64,000 nucleotides of DNA from Flavobacterium alkalisoli (GCF_008000935.1 NZ_CP042831.1:1736001-1800000), one strand, 5' to 3'; positions 50,028-59,727 are shown, counted from the first letter of the stretch. The notes: a model not told the origin generated them from the sequence alone. Program-made: numbers and translations.

Positions 50028-52889
50028 TTAGTCAATTTTAAGCACTTTTACCTGCTTAGAATTATTACCGGAATGCACAGTTAGGAAATAAGCACCTGCC
50101 GAAAGATCGCTCATGTTTATTTCTGCCTGTTCTGCATTTATGTTTTGTTGTAATACAAGTTGTCCTGTAATATTGTACACCTCTACAGTATCAATTACAT
50201 TAGTATTGCTTACAGTAATGTTATTTCTTGTTGGGTTAGGGTAGTACGCAAAACCTTTAAAGTTATTCTCGTCAATGCCTAACTCCTCTTCTGTAGTAAA
50301 GCTTACCATCACCCAGTCGCTCCATATTGGTCCGCACTGTGTTCTTACAAATGCATAGTATGTAGTTTCCGGTTCAAGTTCACTAAAATTGGTAGTAAAG
50401 TTTCCTTCCTGAGTACCTTCTGCCGGAGGAGTTTCAGTATTACCTATTGCATATTGGTAAACGTTAGGCTCTGAATTACCTTCTGTAGTACCTTCCCAAG
50501 TTAGTGTAGCTGATGAGTCTGTAATATCAGATACCTGTAAATCTGCAGGTACACCACATGAGCTTTCTTCAATGCTAAAGTTGTCTACATAGATACTTCC
50601 CTGTCCGCCTTCGCTTTGTGCGTGGAAACCAATATAGTATACTCCATCTTCCTGAACTGTAATGTAGTTTACTTCATTTGTAGCTGGTGCAGCACCGCTA
50701 ACAGAATGGTTTCCTAATACACCTCCTTGTGATGCTGTAACTGGATCTGGGTTCGTAGTTAAAGTAACTTTAAGAGTTTCTGTAAATTCACTGCTGTCGT
50801 TACCGTAAGTATACTCTACCTTATAACGAGTGCCTGCTGTAAGTTCTATTCCCTGAGTAAAATACCATGAGTCAGCGTTAGCTTCAGTACCTGTATATTG
50901 TAGTGTATTGGTTTCAAAGCCGCTTCCCGGATTGTTTGCAGTACTCCACATATTACCGCTGTTTGTTGCTAATGAATTACATGCAGGTATAGCAGGAGCG
51001 GTAGCAGATTCAAAATCCTGATAGTAAGGAACAGTTGCTGTTTCTGTACATGGTGTGGTGAAAACAATTGCTTGTGTCCATTCACCCTGTACAGGCCCGC
51101 AAAATGTTCTTAGAAACACATAGTACGTTGTGTCTGGTTCAAGCTCATCAAAAGTGATGTCAAGCTCGGTTGTCATTACCATATCCTCTTCAGACGGAGT
51201 GCTGCTGGTGCCATAGGTATAGAAATATCCCATTGCAGTTCCTCCCTCTGCAGGAGACCATTCTATAGTGGCACTGTCTGATGATAGAGAAGTAATGTTT
51301 GGATTCTCAGGTAATTCGCAAGTCCATTCAGAGATTGTTATATCGTCTATATATAAACTGCCTTGTGAAGCGTCGCTTGTAGCTTGGATACCAAAATAGT
51401 ATACACCTGCAGCCGGGCTGAAAGGAGGTGATATAAACTGATGTTCTTCACCATCGTTAATTGCAGTTTCACTTGTTATTGTAGTTGTCCATGCTTCAGG
51501 GTCAGATGTAGTACCAAATTTAAGATTGAAGCTTTCAGTTGTGGTATCACTATTATTTCTGTATCTAAAAGTTATTTTATAGTACGTTTCAGTTTCCAGT
51601 TCTACAGGAGCGGTTACAAATACTGCATTGGCAGCTTCTGTAGCAGCACTATAGGTTAGTGTATTAGTGTCAAAGCCGTTACCTGGATTGTTTGTTGTAG
51701 TCCAGTTGTTTCCTGCTCCTAAGTTAAAGGCTGCTGTACATTCCGGGAAATCGGGAGCATCTACCGATTCAAAATCTATTGTGTATGGCAGGGCTACCGG
51801 TAAACAAGAAGTGCTGAATTCAATAACTTCCCACTCGCTGTTTACATCGCCACACACACTTTTTACAAAAGCATAGTACGTTGTATTAGCTTCCAGTTCG
51901 GTAAGATCCTGAGATAACTCTGTAATAGTTTCTGGAGAGTCAGGCGGGGTGTTTGTGGTAGAGTATCCAAAATAGTACCCTGTAGATGACACATTCCCTT
52001 CTGTTGCTTCTTCCCATGATATTGTTGCGCTGTTAAAAGTAACAGCACTAGCCATAGCATTTTCAGGAGCACCACAAACAGTTTGCTGTATTGAAAAATC
52101 ATCTACATACAGTTCGCCCTGATTTGCTTCACTTACAGCACGGAAACCTATATAATATGTGCCGGTTTCTTCTACAGTAAAGAAGTGGTCATGTGTGTGT
52201 GGTATGGCATCATCTACGATTGCTGCATATAATGGCATTGCATCTTCAGCAGTAGGTGAAAGCCCATAAGTAAGCATAATATTTTCAGCAGTCTCGGTAC
52301 TGTTATTACCATACCTAAACGATATTTTATAATTCGTTCCGGCTTCAAGCGCTATACCTTGTGTAAATAAAAAGCTGTTGGCAATAGCATTGCTTGATAT
52401 GTACCTTAATGTGCCGCTTTCAAAACCAAATCCCGGATTTGTAGCCGTTTTCCAATGAGGGGTTGCGGGAGCTACCGCTGTTGTACATTCAGGAATTAAA
52501 CTTGCTGTAACAGTTTCAAAGTCCAAAGTGTATGGAGGCTGTACAGCCGGACACGATGTGGTAGTAAAGGTCACCCCGGTAGTCCAGTCACTCCATGCAC
52601 CTGAACAAAATGACCTCACATAAGCGGTGTAAGTAGTGCCCGGTAATAGCGGATAATAGCTTGCTAGGCTTGTTGTAACTGTAGTAGCACCATCAATAGC
52701 TTCTGCTGTGCCTTCAACAAAAGAGGTTTGGTAAAACTGTACTTCGCTCCCGGTTGAAACGGCATCCCAACTCAGTAGGGCGCTGTTAGACGTGATTTCT
52801 GTTACTGCTGCATTGGCAGGTGCATTACATTGTGCATTTGTAAATACTCCAAGCAACAAAAAAGGAATCAAAAGAATAATTTTTTTCAT
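50028..52889 (-). CDS. Fn3-repeat T9SS-secreted surface protein
   Basis: A 953-residue secreted protein starting at the ATG at 52889 (a TTG two codons earlier is less likely). After the signal peptide (ending FTNAQ) there are four fibronectin type III domains (each with a TEITSNSALLSWDA or SATLTWEG-like start and a TTYYAFVRT-like end) separated by three copies of a beta-sandwich module of about 150 residues (LPYTIDFESV ... YYFGIQATSDASQGSLYID), resembling cleaved-adhesin/MAM-like lectin domains. A T9SS sorting domain closes it (YYPNPTRNNITVSN to KVLKID). It is likely a cell-surface adhesin or glycan binder; no catalytic motif is seen. Confidence 0.85.
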   Translation of the reverse strand: MKKIILLIPFLLLGVFTNAQCNAPANAAVTEITSNSALLSWDAVSTGSEVQFYQTSFVEGTAEAIDGATTVTTSLASYYPLLPGTTYTAYVRSFCSGAWSDWTTGVTFTTTSCPAVQPPYTLDFETVTASLIPECTTAVAPATPHWKTATNPGFGFESGTLRYISSNAIANSFLFTQGIALEAGTNYKISFRYGNNSTETAENIMLTYGLSPTAEDAMPLYAAIVDDAIPHTHDHFFTVEETGTYYIGFRAVSEANQGELYVDDFSIQQTVCGAPENAMASAVTFNSATISWEEATEGNVSSTGYYFGYSTTNTPPDSPETITELSQDLTELEANTTYYAFVKSVCGDVNSEWEVIEFSTSCLPVALPYTIDFESVDAPDFPECTAAFNLGAGNNWTTTNNPGNGFDTNTLTYSAATEAANAVFVTAPVELETETYYKITFRYRNNSDTTTESFNLKFGTTSDPEAWTTTITSETAINDGEEHQFISPPFSPAAGVYYFGIQATSDASQGSLYIDDITISEWTCELPENPNITSLSSDSATIEWSPAEGGTAMGYFYTYGTSSTPSEEDMVMTTELDITFDELEPDTTYYVFLRTFCGPVQGEWTQAIVFTTPCTETATVPYYQDFESATAPAIPACNSLATNSGNMWSTANNPGSGFETNTLQYTGTEANADSWYFTQGIELTAGTRYKVEYTYGNDSSEFTETLKVTLTTNPDPVTASQGGVLGNHSVSGAAPATNEVNYITVQEDGVYYIGFHAQSEGGQGSIYVDNFSIEESSCGVPADLQVSDITDSSATLTWEGTTEGNSEPNVYQYAIGNTETPPAEGTQEGNFTTNFSELEPETTYYAFVRTQCGPIWSDWVMVSFTTEEELGIDENNFKGFAYYPNPTRNNITVSNTNVIDTVEVYNITGQLVLQQNINAEQAEINMSDLSAGAYFLTVHSGNNSKQVKVLKID

Positions 52890-53282
52890 GATCAATTTTT
52901 GTAATAGTTAATAGTTTGTAGTTTGAAATTTCCCCGACACCTAAAAAGTGTGACAGAAAAACCAGGTACAACATTAACGAAAAATCAATCTTTTTTTAGT
53001 TAACTTATTGATATTGTGTTGTGTAAAAAAGCGACAATGGTATTGACAAAAAGTGACAGATTGTTTTTATATTGTTGATAATGTGTTTGTTATGTTAATT
53101 TATCGATATCTTTTTTTATTATTACCGAAAACGTTTTCTAATTTTAAATAAAAAGCATAAATATATATTTTTGTGTAATAAAATGACAGAAAATAAAGTT
53201 CTTGCATGCTGTTTTTTGTTAAAAAAACAGAAAAATAAAAAAGAGCTTAATTTCTTAAGCTCTTTTTATAAGGTTTTTGTTA
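52890..53282. other. 393-bp gap upstream of the Fn3 protein gene
   Basis: AT-rich region with three copies of TGACAGA (52951, 53054, 53184), a TATTTTTG box on the plus strand (53166-53173) and the terminator at 53237. No convincing gene is seen; a 50-codon plus-strand frame from 53183 runs through the terminator. Confidence 0.6.
53237..53266 (-). terminator. terminator of the SDR gene at 53283
   Basis: AAAAAGAGCTTAA-TTTC-TTAAGCTCTTTTT, a perfect hairpin just past the minus-strand stop. Confidence 0.88.
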
Positions 53283-54119
53283 TTAAAAATCTGTTGAACG
53301 GCTCAGGCTCTCCCATTCCTTTATTTCCTGACTAAGCTGTTCTATTTTAGCTTGTGCCATACTTACTGAGTCACTTCCAAGGTATAAGTATAAAGGAGGG
53401 GTTTCAGCCTCAGATGCTTTAATCATTGCTGTCACACCTTTAACCGGGTCGCCTTGCTGGTTACCGTTTATGGTGTTTTGATGCATTGCCTGAGAGTCTC
53501 TGGTAGATTTGTACTCTTCCATTGGGTTTTGGGTAATTGCAAGAGAGTCTGAATTTAGGAAATTTGTCCTGAAATAACCGGGTAATACCAATGTTACATT
53601 TACATTGAAGGCTTTAGCCTCTGCAGCAAGCGCCTCGGTAAAACCAGCCATTGCAAATTTTGTAGCGCAGTATATACCAAACCCCGGGAAGTTACCTACA
53701 AAACCGCCAATAGACGAAATGTTGAATATGTGTCCTGACTGTTGTTTTCGCAGGTAAGGCATTACTTTACGTATTATGTTAAGCGTGCCAAAAACATTTA
53801 CTTCAAAGTTTTGGCGTGCTTCTGCGTCGGTTAGTTCTTCCAGGCTGCCCAGTAAGCCATATCCGGCATTGTTTACCACATTGTCAATATGTCCAAATTT
53901 TTCTATTGTAGCGTTGATAGCTTTTTCTACACTTTCTTCGCTGCTTAAATTAACTTCAAGAGGAAGGAAATTGTCATGTTTGCCTGCAGCTGTTTCCAGT
54001 TGTGCAATGCTTCTTGATGTTGCGGCTACATAATTGCCTTTCTCTAAAAGCTGTTTAACAAACTCAAGGCCCAAGCCTTTACTTGCTCCGGTAATAAACC
54101 ATACTTTTTTTGTATCCAT
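53283..54119 (-). CDS. SDR family oxidoreductase (intact paralogue)
   Basis: A 278-residue short-chain dehydrogenase: NAD(P) motif TGASKGLGLEF (near 10-20), NNAGYG (near 86), catalytic Ser in NISSIGGF (near 135) and YxxxK in YCATKFAM (near 150). The last part (GDPVKGVTAMIKASEAETPP, then PLYLYLGSDS) is typical of classical SDRs that act on unknown carbonyl substrates. It is a tandem paralogue of the next gene; both lie downstream of an AraC-family regulator gene. Confidence 0.9.
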   Translation of the reverse strand: MDTKKVWFITGASKGLGLEFVKQLLEKGNYVAATSRSIAQLETAAGKHDNFLPLEVNLSSEESVEKAINATIEKFGHIDNVVNNAGYGLLGSLEELTDAEARQNFEVNVFGTLNIIRKVMPYLRKQQSGHIFNISSIGGFVGNFPGFGIYCATKFAMAGFTEALAAEAKAFNVNVTLVLPGYFRTNFLNSDSLAITQNPMEEYKSTRDSQAMHQNTINGNQQGDPVKGVTAMIKASEAETPPLYLYLGSDSVSMAQAKIEQLSQEIKEWESLSRSTDF

Positions 54120-54131
54120 TGTTTTTTGAAA

Positions 54132-54975
54132 TTAAAAATCGGTTGATGTTGTAATATCTTTTGATATGCCGATCTGGTTAGTTAAATCTTCAATTTTAGT
54201 TTTAGCCCTTTTATAGGCATCAGATCCGATAAGGAGAAAAACAGGAGGTTCGGGATTAAATCCTGTTTCAATTATTACAGCCGAACCTTTTTCAGGGTCT
54301 CCCCTGTTGGTGTCCGTCTTTTGCTTTAAAAATGGAGTGTGTTTCTCTTATCGCAGTATAATCAGGAATTACATTTTCTGATAGGAAAAGTGATTCATCT
54401 GTAAGGAAACTGGTCCTGAAAGCTCCCGGCAGTACAACAGTAGCTTTAATTCCTAATTCCTTTACGTCCTGTGCTAAGGCTTCGGTTAATCCGGTTACCG
54501 CAAATTTTGTTGCTGCATAAGCTGTCCAGCCTATGCCGGGTGCGAAACCTGCAATAGAGGAGATGTTGATAATGTGACCTGATTTTTGCTTACGCATGTA
54601 CGGTAATACATTGCGTATGGTATTGATGGTGCCAAAGACATTAACATCGAAACTGTCTCTTACTTCTTTATCATTTAGTTCTTCAAGGCTGCCACCTATA
54701 CCATAGCCTGCATTGTTTATAAGTACGTCTATAGATGAGAAAACATCATTAGTTTCCTTAATAGCAGCATTTACACTTTTATTATCGGCAAGGTTAACTT
54801 CCAGTGGTAGAAAGTTGTTTCCGGTAAAGTTAACCGCTTCAATCAGGGCTTCTTTGTTTCTGGAAGTGGCTGCAACTTTTTGGTTTAGTTTTAAAAGCTG
54901 CTTTACAATAGAGAGGCCAAGTCCCTTAGATGCTCCGGTTACAAACCATACCTTTTGTTCTTTTTTGCTTTCCAT
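54132..54975 (-). pseudogene. SDR family oxidoreductase with a frameshift near its 3' end
   Basis: A paralogue of the gene at 53283 (VTGASKGLGLSIV, NNAGYGIGGS, NISSIAGF, YAATKFAVTG all present). In the frame from 54975 it stops at 54292 after GHQQGRP. If one G is removed from the GGGG run (54301-54304 on the plus strand), the frame continues GDPEKGSAVIIETGFNPEPP and on through PVFLLIGSDAYKRA to STDF and TAA at 54132, matching the paralogue's ending. So this is a one-base insertion in a homopolymer: a sequencing error, or a real recent break. The catalytic residues lie before the shift. Confidence 0.85.
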
Positions 54976-55058
54976 AATTTTTGTTTTTAATTATGGTACA
55001 AAGTTCGGTAAGGTTTAGTGTTTGGTAATTGCTTGAGTCAAACCGATAATTGCAAAAA

Positions 55059-55955
55059 TCAAACATTTCTGTAAGTAGAAGGTGTTTGGGTAGTTTGTTT
55101 CTTGAAAAAGTTATTAAAATGCGATGGTTCCTCAAAGCCAAGGCTGTTGCTTATCTCGGCTATATTCCAGTCGGTATGTCTTAAAAGAGCTTTTGCTTCG
55201 GCAAGTACTCTTTCACTGATGAGTGAGGTTGTGGTTTTGCCTGTAGTTTGCTTTATGGCACGGTTAAGATGGTTTACGTGAATGGAAAGGTTCTGGGCAA
55301 AATCATTAGCGGAGCGCATGTTAAAACGCTGAACCGGATTTTCTATTGGGAATTGTCTTTCCAGTAATTCGTTGAATATGGAAGTTATCCTTGAATTGGC
55401 ATTAGGGTGCGTGTATAGGTTTTCAGCAGGCTCGGTTTTTAACGCCAGGTGAATAAGTTCGTTAAGGTAGCCTCTTAGTAAATCATACTTAAATGTATAG
55501 TCTGATGCTATTTCGGTTAGCATCTTTTCAAAAACGGCTGTAATGGCCTCTTCCTGAGTATTTTTTAATATGTAAGACGGTTTGCCTCCCGGGGCAAACA
55601 TAGGCAGTTCGTTAAGGCTTCCTTTTATTTTCTCTGTAAAGAAAGGTGCTGTGAATATGCAGAAGTAACCTGTAGGGTCCTCACTTAATGATTCCCACGT
55701 ATAAGGTACCTGAGGATTGAAAAATACAAGCGAAGTTCCGTCTACCTCTAAGCTTTTATCAGCATAGTGGTATCGGTTGTGCCCTTTTATAAAAGTTATT
55801 TTGTAATAGTCCCTACGGGCATAGCGTACCTGTTTACCCGGTTGAAGGCAGTCTTCCAGCCTGAAAACATTAAAGTGGCCTACATCGTCGTTAAGGTTTT
55901 GAGGTACCTCTTTTCTTTTTTGTTCGTAAAACTGGGTTAAAGATTCTGATTCCAT
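55059..55955 (-). CDS. AraC family transcriptional regulator
   Basis: A 298-residue cytoplasmic regulator: an N-terminal cupin-like sensor domain (about 40-130, GHNRYHYADKSLEVDGTSLV, NPQVPYTWESL) and a C-terminal pair of helix-turn-helices (SIHVNHLNRAIKQTTGKTTT, DWNIAEISNSLGFEEPSHFNNFFKK). The ATG at 55955 is chosen over a TTG at 55979 because it follows a TATCTTTG box with a short leader. It lies directly upstream of two SDR genes on the same strand and is their likely regulator. Confidence 0.9.
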   Translation of the reverse strand: MESESLTQFYEQKRKEVPQNLNDDVGHFNVFRLEDCLQPGKQVRYARRDYYKITFIKGHNRYHYADKSLEVDGTSLVFFNPQVPYTWESLSEDPTGYFCIFTAPFFTEKIKGSLNELPMFAPGGKPSYILKNTQEEAITAVFEKMLTEIASDYTFKYDLLRGYLNELIHLALKTEPAENLYTHPNANSRITSIFNELLERQFPIENPVQRFNMRSANDFAQNLSIHVNHLNRAIKQTTGKTTTSLISERVLAEAKALLRHTDWNIAEISNSLGFEEPSHFNNFFKKQTTQTPSTYRNV

Positions 55956-55980
55956 AATAGGGCTTATTGCAAAATTCAAC

Positions 55981-55988
55981 CAAAGATA
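55981..55988 (-). promoter_or_regulatory. putative -7 box of the AraC-family gene
   Basis: On the minus strand TATCTTTG matches TAnnTTTG, 25 bp before the ATG at 55955; this supports the shorter start. Confidence 0.45.
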
Positions 55989-56015
55989 CGAAATAATGCA
56001 ATAGCCATATAAATC

Positions 56016-56846
56016 TTATTTTCTTTTCCTGAAGTTGTCCCTGTTCCTGTTATTTCCGGAATTATTAGGTTTAGGTCTACTGCTGCTGTTAAATGGCCTT
56101 TTTACTTCAGGTTTCGGTAAGCTTGCCTCTTCTGTTTTACTCGAAGGTTCAATTAGCTTATTAAGCTCTTTAATTTCGGAGGGAGTAAGTTCACGATATC
56201 TTCCCACAGGAACATCCAGCGAAATGTTGATAATACGGATACGCTTAAGCGCTGTTACCTCATAGCCTAAAAATTCGCACATACGCCTGATTTGCCTGTT
56301 AAGCCCCTGGGTAAGTACTATCCTGAAAATGTATTTGCTTATCTGTTCAACCTTACATTTTCGGGTGATAGTGTCCAGTATAGGTACTCCATTGCTCATT
56401 CGCTGAATAAAACGATCGGTTATGGGTTTGTTTACAGTAACCACATATTCTTTTTCGTGATTGTTTCTGGCTCTGAGAATCTTGTTTACTATATCGCCGT
56501 CATCAGTCATGAAAATAAGCCCTTCACTTGCTTTGTCAAGTCGTCCGATGGGAAATATGCGGGTAGGATAATTGATAAAGTCGACTATGTTGTTTTTTAC
56601 CTCCGGATTGGTGGTACATTCAATACCTACAGGTTTGTTGAAAGCAAGGTATATGTTTTTACCTCTTTTTTCGGTAATAAGCTTTCCGTCTATACGTACT
56701 TCGTCGTCCTGGCTCACTTTAGTTCCCATTTCCGGAACTACTCCGTTTATGGTTACACGTCCTTCCTCGATTAGTTTGTCGGCTTCCCTACGGGAACAAT
56801 AGCCGGTTTCCGAAATAAATTTATTTAAACGTTTAAGCTCTTCCAT
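56016..56846 (-). CDS. rluF: rRNA pseudouridine synthase, RluF-like
   Basis: A 276-residue enzyme that converts uridine to pseudouridine in rRNA (RluF acts on 23S position 2604 in E. coli). It has an N-terminal S4 RNA-binding domain ([20 protein letters not shown], near 5-60) and the catalytic domain with the Asp of [13 protein letters not shown] (near 101), then KEYVVTV and [18 protein letters not shown]. The C-terminal 50 residues are a basic, Asn/Arg-rich low-complexity tail ([20 protein letters not shown]), common in Bacteroidetes. RluF is preferred over RluB by the motif spacing, but target position is inferred. Confidence 0.85.
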   Translation of the reverse strand: MEELKRLNKFISETGYCSRREADKLIEEGRVTINGVVPEMGTKVSQDDEVRIDGKLITEKRGKNIYLAFNKPVGIECTTNPEVKNNIVDFINYPTRIFPIGRLDKASEGLIFMTDDGDIVNKILRARNNHEKEYVVTVNKPITDRFIQRMSNGVPILDTITRKCKVEQISKYIFRIVLTQGLNRQIRRMCEFLGYEVTALKRIRIINISLDVPVGRYRELTPSEIKELNKLIEPSSKTEEASLPKPEVKRPFNSSSRPKPNNSGNNRNRDNFRKRK

Positions 56847-56873
56847 TGTGCAAAGATAAGGTTTATTCTATGC

Positions 56874-57719
56874 TTATTTCTCAAAAAGGAAAGTGTAGAT
56901 TTTTTTATACAGCTCGTCGTCATGCATGCTGTGGCCTAAACCTTTTGTTACAACAAATTCGACATTAGGCCATGCTTCGGCAATTTTTTTTCCTTCTTTA
57001 AATGATACAACTTCGTCTTTTACATCATGCGCAACAAAACCTTTTACCTTTATTTGAGAGGCAAATATACTCCCTGAAAATTCGTCGGTTTTTATTCTGA
57101 AGTGTTTAAAGAAATGCTTTTTAAGTAGCTGGATTACATTAAGGTTCAGGCTTAACATACCTGCATAGTTTTTAAGCAATGTGTTTAGGTCGCTTGGTGC
57201 TCCCAGTATTACCATTTTTTCTATGTTGTCGTTAGGGTAATAAAACTGATAGTGCAGGGCAGTGGCACCGCCCATTGAGTGGCCTACCATGTATTGTGGC
57301 TCAAGTTTTTTTACCACGATGTCTAAAAACTCTGAGTAACGAGGTACACTAAACTCATGTCCGGAAGAAAGTCCGTGTGCAGGAGCATCAACTGCTATAA
57401 TGGTGCATCCGGCCTTTTTAAGGTAGGGGATAAAAAGTTCCCAGCGTGAGGCATTGCTTTCCCAGCCATGTACCAGTAATACTTTAGTGTGGTTGCCTTT
57501 CCATACATAAGTCTGGAAAATGAAATTATCATGGGTGATAATTTCGGCTTCGGCTTCTTTTAAAATATCGGGAAGGCTTTCTTTAGAAAGTCTGCCATCG
57601 CGGGGTTCGCTAAAAAATTTATAGGCTAGCCTGCTTGCTTTTTGCGGAGCAATATAACTGAGAATATTTATGTAAAGTCCTATGGATTTTGACAGGAAAA
57701 AAGTAATCAGTTTCTGCAT
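56874..57719 (-). CDS. alpha/beta hydrolase
   Basis: A 281-residue protein with a hydrophobic N-terminal segment (about 8-25) that may anchor it. The hydrolase domain shows LLVHGWESNASRW (near 91), the nucleophile Ser in GHSMGGATAL (near 147), an Asp in FVAHDVKDEVV (near 229) and the final His in GLGHSMHDDE (near 263). The substrate is unknown. It is separated from the genes upstream by a strong terminator, so it has its own promoter. Confidence 0.85.
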   Translation of the reverse strand: MQKLITFFLSKSIGLYINILSYIAPQKASRLAYKFFSEPRDGRLSKESLPDILKEAEAEIITHDNFIFQTYVWKGNHTKVLLVHGWESNASRWELFIPYLKKAGCTIIAVDAPAHGLSSGHEFSVPRYSEFLDIVVKKLEPQYMVGHSMGGATALHYQFYYPNDNIEKMVILGAPSDLNTLLKNYAGMLSLNLNVIQLLKKHFFKHFRIKTDEFSGSIFASQIKVKGFVAHDVKDEVVSFKEGKKIAEAWPNVEFVVTKGLGHSMHDDELYKKIYTFLFEK

Positions 57720-57725
57720 GGCGGT

Positions 57726-57750
57726 TAAAAAAGCCCCGCAATGCGGGGCT
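57726..57750 (-). terminator. terminator of the nif3 operon
   Basis: On the minus strand AGCCCCGCAT-TGCGGGGCT is followed by TTTTTTA, between the coiled-coil gene and the hydrolase gene. Confidence 0.88.
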
Positions 57751-57756
57751 TAGTAA

Positions 57757-58536
57757 TTATAATTTTGCGAACAGTTGTTCCATTTTTTCTTTTTCTTCAT
57801 CAGCAAGCATGCTGTCTACTAAAATCCTTCCGCTATGCTCATCAGTAATGATCTTTTTGCGTGAAGCGATTTCCATTTGCGTTTGTGGCGGGATGGTAAA
57901 GAAAGATCCGGCAGAAGCACCTCTTTCAATAGATACTACAGCAAGCCCGTTTCTTACGCTGGTGCGTATTCTTTTGTAAGCAGCAAGTAGTCTTTCTTCA
58001 ATTTGTGCCTGATATTCAGCTGATTTTTCAATAAGGAAATTTTCCTCTTTTTCAGTTTCAGCCATGATAGCATCAAGCTCAGATTTTTTATGGTTAAGGT
58101 GGCTCTTTTTAGCCTCAAGTCTGTCGTGAGACTGACTGATAACCTCTTTTTTGTGTTCAATAGAGGCTTTCATTTCCTTAATGTGCTTTTCAGCAAGCTG
58201 GATTTCAAGTTCCTGGAATTCAATCTCTTTGGTTAATGAGTTAAATTCACGATTGTTGCGAACATTCTTTTGCTGCTCAGTATACTTCTTGATAGCAGAT
58301 TTGTGCTCGTCAATGGCATTTTTCTTTTCCTTGATTTGCTCTTCAATAGATTCAAGGTCGCTTTTAAGTTTGTCAAGCCTTGTACTTAATCCTGCTACTT
58401 CATCTTCAAGATCTTCCACTTCCAGCGGAAGCTCTCCTCTTACATTTCTGATTTCGTCTATTCTTGAATCAATTAACTGTAGATCATAAAGTGCTCTTAA
58501 CTTGTCTTCAACACTTAATTCCTTGGTATTCGCCAT
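57757..58536 (-). CDS. zinc-ribbon-family coiled-coil protein lacking the zinc Cys
   Basis: A 259-residue protein. Residues about 10-180 are a long coiled coil (ALYDLQLIDSRIDEIRNVRG, then heptad-rich stretches). The C-terminal 60 residues align with the C4-type zinc ribbon family (SAGSFFTIPPQTQMEI, ITDEHSGRILVDSML), but the four cysteines usually found there are replaced and the whole protein contains no Cys. The family binds nucleic acid or acts in translation-linked roles in other bacteria. It starts 2 bp after the nif3-like gene, a pairing common in many genomes. Confidence 0.85.
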   Translation of the reverse strand: MANTKELSVEDKLRALYDLQLIDSRIDEIRNVRGELPLEVEDLEDEVAGLSTRLDKLKSDLESIEEQIKEKKNAIDEHKSAIKKYTEQQKNVRNNREFNSLTKEIEFQELEIQLAEKHIKEMKASIEHKKEVISQSHDRLEAKKSHLNHKKSELDAIMAETEKEENFLIEKSAEYQAQIEERLLAAYKRIRTSVRNGLAVVSIERGASAGSFFTIPPQTQMEIASRKKIITDEHSGRILVDSMLADEEKEKMEQLFAKL

Positions 58537-58538
58537 AT

Positions 58539-59633
58539 TTATAAGTACTTAACTGGATTTGTATTTTCTTCCGATAAAATGATTGCAAAATTAGGGATTT
58601 TTTTCGTAAGATAATCAACTATATAATTTTTTGTATATCGTTCACTCTCAAAATGTCCTATATCTGCCAATAAAAGTTTGCCCTCAGCTTCATAAAACTG
58701 GTGATATTTAAGGTCTGCCGTTAAAAAAACATCTGCTCCCTGTGCTATTGCATTTTTTATGGCAAAGCTTCCTGAGCCACCCAAAACGGCAACTTTTTTT
58801 ATGGGTTTACCTGTAAAAGCACTATGCCTAATGCCGCCTGCCTTCATTTTTTCTTTTACAAAGCGCAGAAAATCTTTTTCATCCATTGCCTGTTCAAACT
58901 CGCCAATCATACCTAAACCGATATTTTGATGCCTGTTTTCAAGACTGTAAATCTCATAGGCTACTTCTTCATAAACATGGTTGCTGAAAAGTGCTTTTAG
59001 GATTTTAGATTCAAGGTGTTTTTCAAAAGTTACCTCTATTTTAATTTCTTTGTCCTCTACAAACTCTCCGGGCATACCTATGGTAGGGTTACTGTCATTG
59101 TTGCCCTGGTAGCTTCCAAAACCCTGCGATGTAAAGCTGCAATTCTCATAATTGCCTATATTTCCCGCTCCTGCATCAAATAGTGCATTGCGTAGTTTTT
59201 CCATGTTTTCGGGTATGGTATAGGTAATGAGTTTACGGATGTGATTTTCTTTAGGAATCAATATTTTTGTGTTTTGCAGACCAAGTGCATCACAAAATAT
59301 TTTGTTTACGCCATGTTTATGGTTGTCCAGTGCTGTGTGAACCGCATAAATAGCGATATCATTTTTTATAGCTTTTATTATTGAACGCTCTACATAGTTC
59401 TTTCCGGTTATTTTTTTAAGTCCCGAAAAAAGTATCGGATGGAAACATACAACCATGTTGCAGTTTTTAGCAATGGCTTCATCAATAACATTTTCCAACG
59501 CATCGTGGCATACCAATACTCCGGTGGTTTGGTTATTACTGTTGCCAACAAGCAGCCCTACATTATCAAAATCTTCCGCATAAGCCAGTGGAGCCATTTG
59601 TTCTAAAACCGTAATAACATCTTTTATTTTCAT
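58539..59633 (-). CDS. Nif3-like dinuclear metal-centre protein
   Basis: A 364-residue protein of the Nif3/YqfO family, hexameric proteins with a dinuclear metal site and possible GTP cyclohydrolase I type 2 relation. The start (VITVLEQMAPLAYAEDFDNVG), the CFHPILFSGLKKI motif (near 62), AVHTALDNHKHGVN (near 96), and the late TADLKYHQFYEAEG and DIGHFESE segments hold the metal-binding residues. The middle (about 125-235) is the PII-like insert found in longer members. It heads the operon with the coiled-coil gene. Confidence 0.9.
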   Translation of the reverse strand: MKIKDVITVLEQMAPLAYAEDFDNVGLLVGNSNNQTTGVLVCHDALENVIDEAIAKNCNMVVCFHPILFSGLKKITGKNYVERSIIKAIKNDIAIYAVHTALDNHKHGVNKIFCDALGLQNTKILIPKENHIRKLITYTIPENMEKLRNALFDAGAGNIGNYENCSFTSQGFGSYQGNNDSNPTIGMPGEFVEDKEIKIEVTFEKHLESKILKALFSNHVYEEVAYEIYSLENRHQNIGLGMIGEFEQAMDEKDFLRFVKEKMKAGGIRHSAFTGKPIKKVAVLGGSGSFAIKNAIAQGADVFLTADLKYHQFYEAEGKLLLADIGHFESERYTKNYIVDYLTKKIPNFAIILSEENTNPVKYL

Positions 59634-59727
59634 GATAATTTTATAGTGTTATCCCAAAAATAAAAATTATTAAGCTAAGGCCAATAAGAAGTTTAATTTA
59701 TAGCATAAAAAATTTTACTTTCGTGTT

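Noticed and set aside
53183-53335. 50-codon plus-strand frame behind a TATTTTTG box
   Set aside because: It runs through a strong terminator hairpin and then antisense through the SDR gene; the composition is not protein-like.
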